Source of the DNA: Oscarella lobularis
Lineage: Eukaryota; Porifera; Homoscleromorpha; Homosclerophorida; Oscarellidae
Length of the DNA stretch: 64,000 nt
Direction of reading: 5' to 3'
Assembly (NCBI RefSeq): GCF_947507565.1
Contig: NC_089184.1
Coordinates: 744,001-808,000, forward strand
The position numbers and the translations under genes are program-made. The notes beneath the pieces were generated by a model. It did not search any database. It was not told the DNA's origin and saw only the letters and a program-made list of their open reading frames with translations. Each line of letters starts with the position of its first letter. The stretch's first letter is position 1. Positions 58,255 through 64,000 of the stretch are shown here, piece after piece.

Positions 58255-61200
58255 ATGAAACGATCGCAAGGCCAAGTCGACGCCAAAAGCGACGAAGTAA
58301 TGCCAAAGAAACATTTATTGATTGCAGATGAGATTGTTCACGCAGCTGGAGACGAAGAAAATGCCTCCCGCAAAAAAACCGAAACGCCTGTACGAGCCAC
58401 CGACCGCCGACGAGCTAAACGAGCTCAAAGAAACCGAAAACCTATTCAAATCCAATCTTTTCCGCTTGCAAATGAACGAACTGCTCCAAGAGACGAGCCT
58501 AAAGGAGCACGAAAGAAAACCGTACGAAATTCAGCTTCACAACGTAAAAGCAGCACTGGAAGACATTCAGTCGAAAGAGGAGGAAATTGACGTATAATAA
58601 AGTGTTTAGGCTAGACTATTATTCTATATTTGTATCTAGTTGTCCTCTATTGGTACTGGTACTGTGTTTGAAGATGAGATTTCTGTGCCAATATGCTTCA
58701 AGACTTGTCGCAACAAAGGCACGTTTAAACTGTGTCCTCCAACGAGAGTTCAAGTGGTTGGCAGTTTTTTACTGAAAACTCAGGCCAAGTTTGATGCAAA
58801 TGTAGATATAGCTGTCGAAATACCAAAGGCAAGAAGAGATGTCGATTTGAGTATGAAAGACTCGTATATTATTTTCCATTTAGGAATGTTTTGGTGGTAG
58901 AGACCATTTGAATCATTTGTATACAGCGAAAAGAGCTGTTTACTTGGCCTATGTAGCCAGTCACTTGAAAAGAAAAAGGGATCTGTTTACTGACATCAAA
59001 TATGTTCTACTTGATTCGAATCCTCTAAGGCCGTGCTTGCAATTAAAAAGAAAGGATTGCAGACTTCTAAAGACTGATTTTTTATGTATTGTTTTTAGGT
59101 GGCGACTGTCTTCTCCGTATTCATCCCGTTATACCCGAAGGCGTGTTGAAATTGGTGAAATTGTGGCCAAGCAAGAATAACGTTCGCGTGGAAAAATTTT
59201 TCAAAAACAGCAAAAAGAGAGACGGTACCTTTTGAGAGAAAAAAAATACAAACTCTTTATTTGGCGATACTTGTTTCTTTAGATGCAGCAATAATCGCCA
59301 CTCCCGCCTACAATACGTCTCTTCTGTTGGATCTCTCTTATGAACGCAACCTTCGCATTCTATATGAATCCTGCTCGGCCTGCTTAGCAATGAGAGACGC
59401 TATTCTACTTGTACGAGTTTGGCTTCATCAAAGGCGTCTATCCAAAGTAATTCAAATGCATCAGTAACATAGGCATGTTGCGAATTCTTTTCTTTAGGGA
59501 CCTGGTGGCTTCAACGGCTTTATTGCGTCTATGCTCATTGCTTATTTATTTGACAAGGAGAAGGTGAACGCGATGATGAGTAGCTATCAGATATTTAGAG
59601 TTGTTCTCCAATTTCTGGGTAAGGCAGTAAGTGGCACCGTATTTTTTCAAACAAAAATTTCATTTAGTTGATAGCGATTTGAGTACTCAAGGAATTTCCT
59701 TTGTATCTTACGACGACTCGGAGGCTTCTCATTTTCCGGCGCTGGACGAATTTCACCAGCACTTTGACGTCGTCTTCGTGGATTCTTCCGGCTTGCTCAA
59801 CTTATGTGCCAGCATGAAGAAGGACAATTATCTCAACGTCAGTCTATAACAGTTTTAATTAGTTAGAGATATTTTATGGGATCTCTAGATTCGTCACGAG
59901 GCGAAGTTGGCTCTCAGTTTTCTCGGCGATATCGCCATCGACGGTTTTGACGCTCTCTTTTTGACTCCAGTTAATTTCACGATGAAATTTGATCAATTTT
60001 TCTAGTAGGCCTTCTCTTTCTCCTTTGCAGAAGTCTCTAATTGCATTGTGTTGCTCTGTAGTGTTCCTCTCGCTGAATTGAAGACACTGTCACGCAAGAA
60101 AGATATGCGAGACTTCATACTAGCAGAAGCGGGGAACTGGACAGCGGCTTGGATTGACAGAATCCTTCCTCCTCTGCTACAAGGACTTGGAAAGAGAATT
60201 CGTCAGATGGCGCACGAGTTACACGTTCAGGAAGAAGTGCGACTAGCAATATTCTTTGTATCTTTATTATTTGGGGGTGGGGTATGTAGTGGGACGTGTC
60301 AAAATCGTCGCCGGATTTTAAGAAAGGCAATTTATCTTTTGGTCTTCTGCTTGATTCCGATCACGCCTTTTCTATTTTGGATAAAGGTCCTCCTGCCGAT
60401 GATGCACAGGTGTGGAAAAGAGCCACTAGGGCTGCTTCAGCTTTAGTTTTATTGTCTATCGTGTAGGCAGTTCAATTCAGAAAATTTTGGGGCGACAAGT
60501 CGGAAATGAGGCGATTTCAGGACGGCTCAATATTGGAAGCTGTTCTGTGGCCATGTGAAAACCAAGCCGACAGAAGAACGATATGTAGAAGAATAGTCAC
60601 TTACCTAGTTGAAAAGTAGTTCAAGGCAACTCCAAGTCAATAGTTTAGTATCGTTTTATAGGTACGGAAAACTTGATGGTTCATCTGTTCTTTACGTGGG
60701 GGACCAACTGGATCCCTTCGTAAAGACTCAAACGCACGGGACGGGAGAGGAAGAAATCGTTGCCGTTTTCACCGCTTTTGAATCTCTTACACGTGACCTC
60801 AGGAAGCTGACTGACTTGCCCTTAGTTATACAATCCTTACAGGGCACCAGTGCTGTTTTTAGAGGAACGCAGGTAAGAAGAACTCAGTGTGTGTGTGTGT
60901 AATGCGGAAAGTCAATTGATTTCTTAGGTGATGCCGTGTGGTACTGCTAGGCCCGTAGGCAAACAACTCAGTGCTGATGGACACGGATCTAGAATTCTGG
61001 CTCCTTCGGATTCTTGCTCGCCCTGGTGTCCATCCTACAAAGGCATCGCGAGAGCAAACCTTTTATTCACAAATAACTACTGTTTTTTTCTCACTCTACT
61101 GTAGTTGTGTGTCATTTGGAAGGAAGCGGCAAATGGCCCGACGACGTGGATGCTATGCAACGAATAAAAGCCGCGTTTCACTTGAAAATTGCCGACCTTA

Positions 61201-62802
61201 CAAGTGAAAAGTGTCACTTGGTCGCAATACCAAGACAGACTTCCGTCAGCATTGTCAAGGTAAACATGAAGAAAAACGTTTCTACCTTTTGATTGACGAC
61301 GTCTCAGGATGGATTTGTTTTTTGCCTTTCGGTGGCGAATGACAAAGAAATTCTTCTCCTACGTAGAAGTGCCAGTCTCGAAAAAGAAGAGAGCACGACT
61401 GGAGCTGATAACTTAGAAATGGAAAATGTTCACCGGCCACTTTTGACCAGCACACTAAGAGGGTAGGTATAAGGGATTTTCATTTTGACTGCTGTTCATT
61501 GGGTGAATGGTCCAGCGTTCACATGCGCTTTTCCGCGTTTGCTTTGACGGCTCGCTTAGCGAAACGATGGATCTCGTCCCAGCTGCTCTCTTTTCACATC
61601 TCGGACGAATGCGTTGAGCTCTTGGTTGCTCATCTGTTTCTTTCGCCGGCTCCCTATGCTGTTCCCGGGTAAGCACTGTGCATCGTTATTAGTTAGCCCT
61701 AATAATAGAAGTCTTGCTTTGCAGGTCAGGAATTAGCGGTTTTCAGCGATTCCTATATCTTCTCTGCCACCACAACTGGAATTCAACTCCACTCCTGGTC
61801 AACCTAAATGACGAATTTAAAAGTGCAGTAGCTTTTCTTCTGATGTTTCCTCTTTAATTGCGTTTTCTTGCCTCAGAGGAAGACTTTGACGAGATCCCTA
61901 GCTATTTTTCATCAAAACGCGACGAGCTGCCAGCTATGTTCATAGCCACTCCAAGGGACAAAGGCCGTTCCATTTGGACAAGAAACGGCCCAAACCCAGT
62001 GGTAATTTGACTTGTATGTACGGTAGCAATAACGCAATGAAGCTATTCCTTTGCTTAGATTTTGTATCGTCTTGTACTTTTAGCAAGGGAAGCACTCAAG
62101 GCGTTCATCATAGACGACGTATCTACTGGCAGTTTTAGTTTGAAGGTACCTCGTTTCTTTGACTTTTTACCATCAATTGATTCTGTCTCTATTGCTATCT
62201 TGCAGCAAATTTTCAGGCCATCTCTAGATGATTTTGACGTCATTATTCGACTGAAACCAAGCCACCTTCCTCGTCTTCTCGAGGCTAAAGGGCATCATAA
62301 GCAAAAGCATCAAAAATCTCGCCCTATCAAAAGTGACACTCTCCCTGTTTTCGATTTCAATCCGGCTGTAGAATATCTCACTGATCTGGAGGTAAAACCC
62401 TTCGGTATTGAGAATCAGCTGTCATCGCGCATTCTAGGATGCCTATGGTGACGTGGCCATGTTTTTCCATGATCTCTACGGGGGTGCACTCATCGCAGTC
62501 GTATGGAAACCGACAGCAGTCGAGCCTCAGGCCTTCAAGGCAAGAAAAGCGTCATCAGCCCAAAAGTACTGACTCGTTCTTATAGATTGGCAGCGTCGTC
62601 AGTTTGATGCCACAAGCAAAAGGGAAAAAAGAGAAACTAAAGGTAGGACTGTCCAATAAATAGACGAGACTAATAGAAAAAATGGGCCCAGGCCATCACT
62701 CCGGGAAAGACAAAGATGATTATCAACAAAAAAGCAATCATTGAAGACTTCAAAAGATTGGGTGAGGATCTAGTCGACTCAATTGAAATACAGAAATCTT
62801 GA
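58255..62802 (+). CDS. NOL6: Nucleolar protein 6 (Nrap / yeast Utp22)
   Basis: A component of the UTP-C module of the small-subunit processome, needed for 18S rRNA maturation in the nucleolus. About 20 short exons. The N-terminus reads [20 protein letters not shown]; later blocks match the family: [141 protein letters not shown] and a C-terminal [16 protein letters not shown]. Exon 1 ([14 protein letters not shown]) ends at a GTAATG donor. The last intron (62643-62676) is only 34 nt. Stop 62800-62802, convergent with LSM6. Several internal exon edges were not pinned down. Confidence 0.9.
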
Positions 62803-62883
62803 AACTTAATTATCAATATCAAAGACTCTTCTACAGACAAGCTCGCACACACAAAAGCAACTTGGCAATACTCTACTGTCTCT

Positions 62884-63280
62884 TTATGATCGCTTCTGAG
62901 CGCTGATGTACAACACTGGCGAAAAGAGACCATCAACTACGCCGAAGACGCGCGCGCGAGTGTCGTTACCGTTATTTCCTCGGATAAAGGCGTCCCCGTA
63001 CTTCTGCTTCAACTGGAAAGGGACAAAATCGCGATTTTTGCGATGTTTGGACGTCTCGGTTACCTGCCCGTTTACATATTCCTCGGTTTGCTCCAGTGCT
63101 ATGTTCATGTAGCCGTCGAGGCAGGTGAGAACTCCTTCGCGATGAATGCAATCGGGGAGCGTCCCGAAACCGCGTTATTGGGAGCTTACCTCTGTAATCG
63201 ACGCCAGAATTTAGTTTGACTACGACGGGTCGTCCTATTATTTGCTTTAGAAAGTCACTAGGATTTTGTTTTTTGCTCAT
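62884..63280 (-). CDS. LSM6: U6 snRNA-associated Sm-like protein LSm6
   Basis: A member of the LSm1-7 (mRNA decay) and LSm2-8 (U6 snRNA) rings. Four exons: 63190-63280, 63064-63134, 62970-63012, 62884-62915, summing to 78 residues (human 80). It reads SDFLKQIIGRPVVVKLNSG, VDYRGVLTCLDGYMNIALEQ, TEEYVNGQLKQKYGDAFIRG, NNVLYISAQKRS, essentially the whole family sequence with Sm1 and Sm2 motifs intact. Start codon is 79 bp from the SUB1 stop on the same strand. Stop is 81 bp from the convergent NOL6 stop. Confidence 0.97.
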
Positions 63281-63359
63281 TTTTCGAAAACGTGCAGAAA
63301 TTATACGGGAAGCTTGGGTCCTTAGTTTACTCCTTAGCGCGCTACAGCAACTCGAAAAG

Positions 63360-63894
63360 TCAAAAATTTTCCAAAGCCGTGTCAATCTTTGGAATTAATT
63401 TCTTTAAAGTCTCGTATTGATCCAGAGTGAGACACACACCTGAAAACCAATACACTAATATAAACTAATCACAAATATTTCTCATTTACCTTTTCTGCCT
63501 GGTTTCAGGCTTCCGTCATCTGCTGTATAGAACTCCCGAATGTCAACGCGAGCCTGTCCTCTAAACTCGCTCACACTCACGAACCGCTTATTTCCAAGCT
63601 AAAATTAACTTATTAATTAATTAATTAATTTTTTATTTAGGTTTGAATATTACCGAAAACCTTCCTTCTTCCTCTTCCTCTTCCTCTTCTTCTACGTGTT
63701 TCTTTTTCTTCTCTTTTTTAGGCTTCTTTTCAACGCGACTTTTCTTCGCCTTGCTCTCGCTTTTCCCGCCTGCGTTTCCTCCCTGGAAACACGCTGTCTA
63801 AAATGCGCTGACTGCACGTGCTGTTCACCTCGTCGTCGTCGTCGTCTGAAGAGGATAAGACGTACTTGGCGCTCTTTGGAGCTTTCTGAGACAT
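63360..63894 (-). CDS. SUB1: RNA polymerase II coactivator p15 (PC4)
   Basis: A single-strand-DNA-binding transcription coactivator. At least four exons. The first (ATG 63894) has an acidic serine stretch (YVLSSSDDDDDE) like the CK2-phosphorylated SEAC region of PC4. The next is Lys/Glu-rich (EKKPKKEKKKKHVEEEE). The conserved C-terminal domain follows: FSLGNKRFVSVSEFRGQARV, DIREFYTADDGSLKPGRKG, VCLTLDQYETLKKLIPKI. The stop is at 63360-63362. The PC4 dimer-fold residues (G-K-R-VSV, IRE, PGRKG) are present. Confidence 0.92.
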
Positions 63895-64000
63895 TTCCCT
63901 CGCTCGGTCGAGTGACGAAATCAACGCGCGCGCTAACTAAAAGAAGTCTGTGTTCGTTTGCCAGGCTCAGGCCGCTCGGCGAATTTCTCGTTGACATGAC
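63895..64000. promoter_or_regulatory. Upstream region of SUB1
   Basis: About 100 bp of sequence beyond the SUB1 start. It presumably holds 5' UTR and promoter; an ATG-containing minus-strand frame here overlaps SUB1 in another frame and is not supported. The window ends before any neighbour gene. Confidence 0.3.

Overview
The window is animal nuclear DNA from an early-branching metazoan. Intron-rich housekeeping genes sit beside Ig, cadherin, laminin-G, death-domain and GDNF-receptor domains. Introns are mostly about 45-100 nt and intergenic gaps are often under 150 nt. A compact sponge genome (homoscleromorph, Oscarella-like) is my best guess, but this is inference from gene content and compactness, not a database match.

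Layout. 1-3690 is repeat-rich and largely non-genic: a 20-bp minisatellite (about 430-1400), several other short tandem arrays and a diverged direct repeat. 3692-7520 (-) is a complete HMG-CoA reductase gene with 19 exons. 7834-11474 (-) is a MALT1-type paracaspase with a death domain and three Ig exons. 11770-13963 and 14169-16334 (+) are two tandem, apparently intact aromatic amino-acid decarboxylases. 16495-17487 (-) is a small coiled-coil/Cys-motif protein. 18153-19646 (+) is an intronless UDP-glycosyltransferase. 19718-39902 (-) is one giant gene for a secreted 6,526-residue protein: signal peptide, LRR, Ig, parallel beta-helix, two Ig, about 38 cadherin repeats and three laminin-G-like modules, with a single 15.7-kb exon. 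40469-40849 (-) is LIN52. 41114-41629 is a foldback element with long terminal inverted repeats and a 9-bp flanking duplication. 41816-43630 (-) is nucleobindin. 43905-44711 and 45186-49574 (+) are two intronless GDNF/GAS1-domain genes, the second with about 15 domains. 49692-51044 (+) is a glucose-6-phosphate 1-epimerase-like gene. 51078-52100 (-) is GRHPR and 52220-52895 (-) is TRAP-beta (SSR2). 52932-54543 (+) is GNB5. 54699-56634 (-) is a TPR protein ending in a CaaX box. 56744-58235 (-) is cyclin B and 58255-62802 (+) is NOL6. 62884-63280 (-) is LSM6 and 63360-63894 (-) is SUB1/PC4.

The genes do not form one pathway. Three themes stand out: basic cell machinery packed at very high density, with two divergent gene pairs whose start codons are only 19 and 36 nt apart; expanded extracellular multidomain proteins; and unusual splicing, with three GC-AG introns and one 34-nt intron. 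Exon boundaries below were read by eye from splice motifs, reading phase and recall of family conservation; they are not supported by transcripts.
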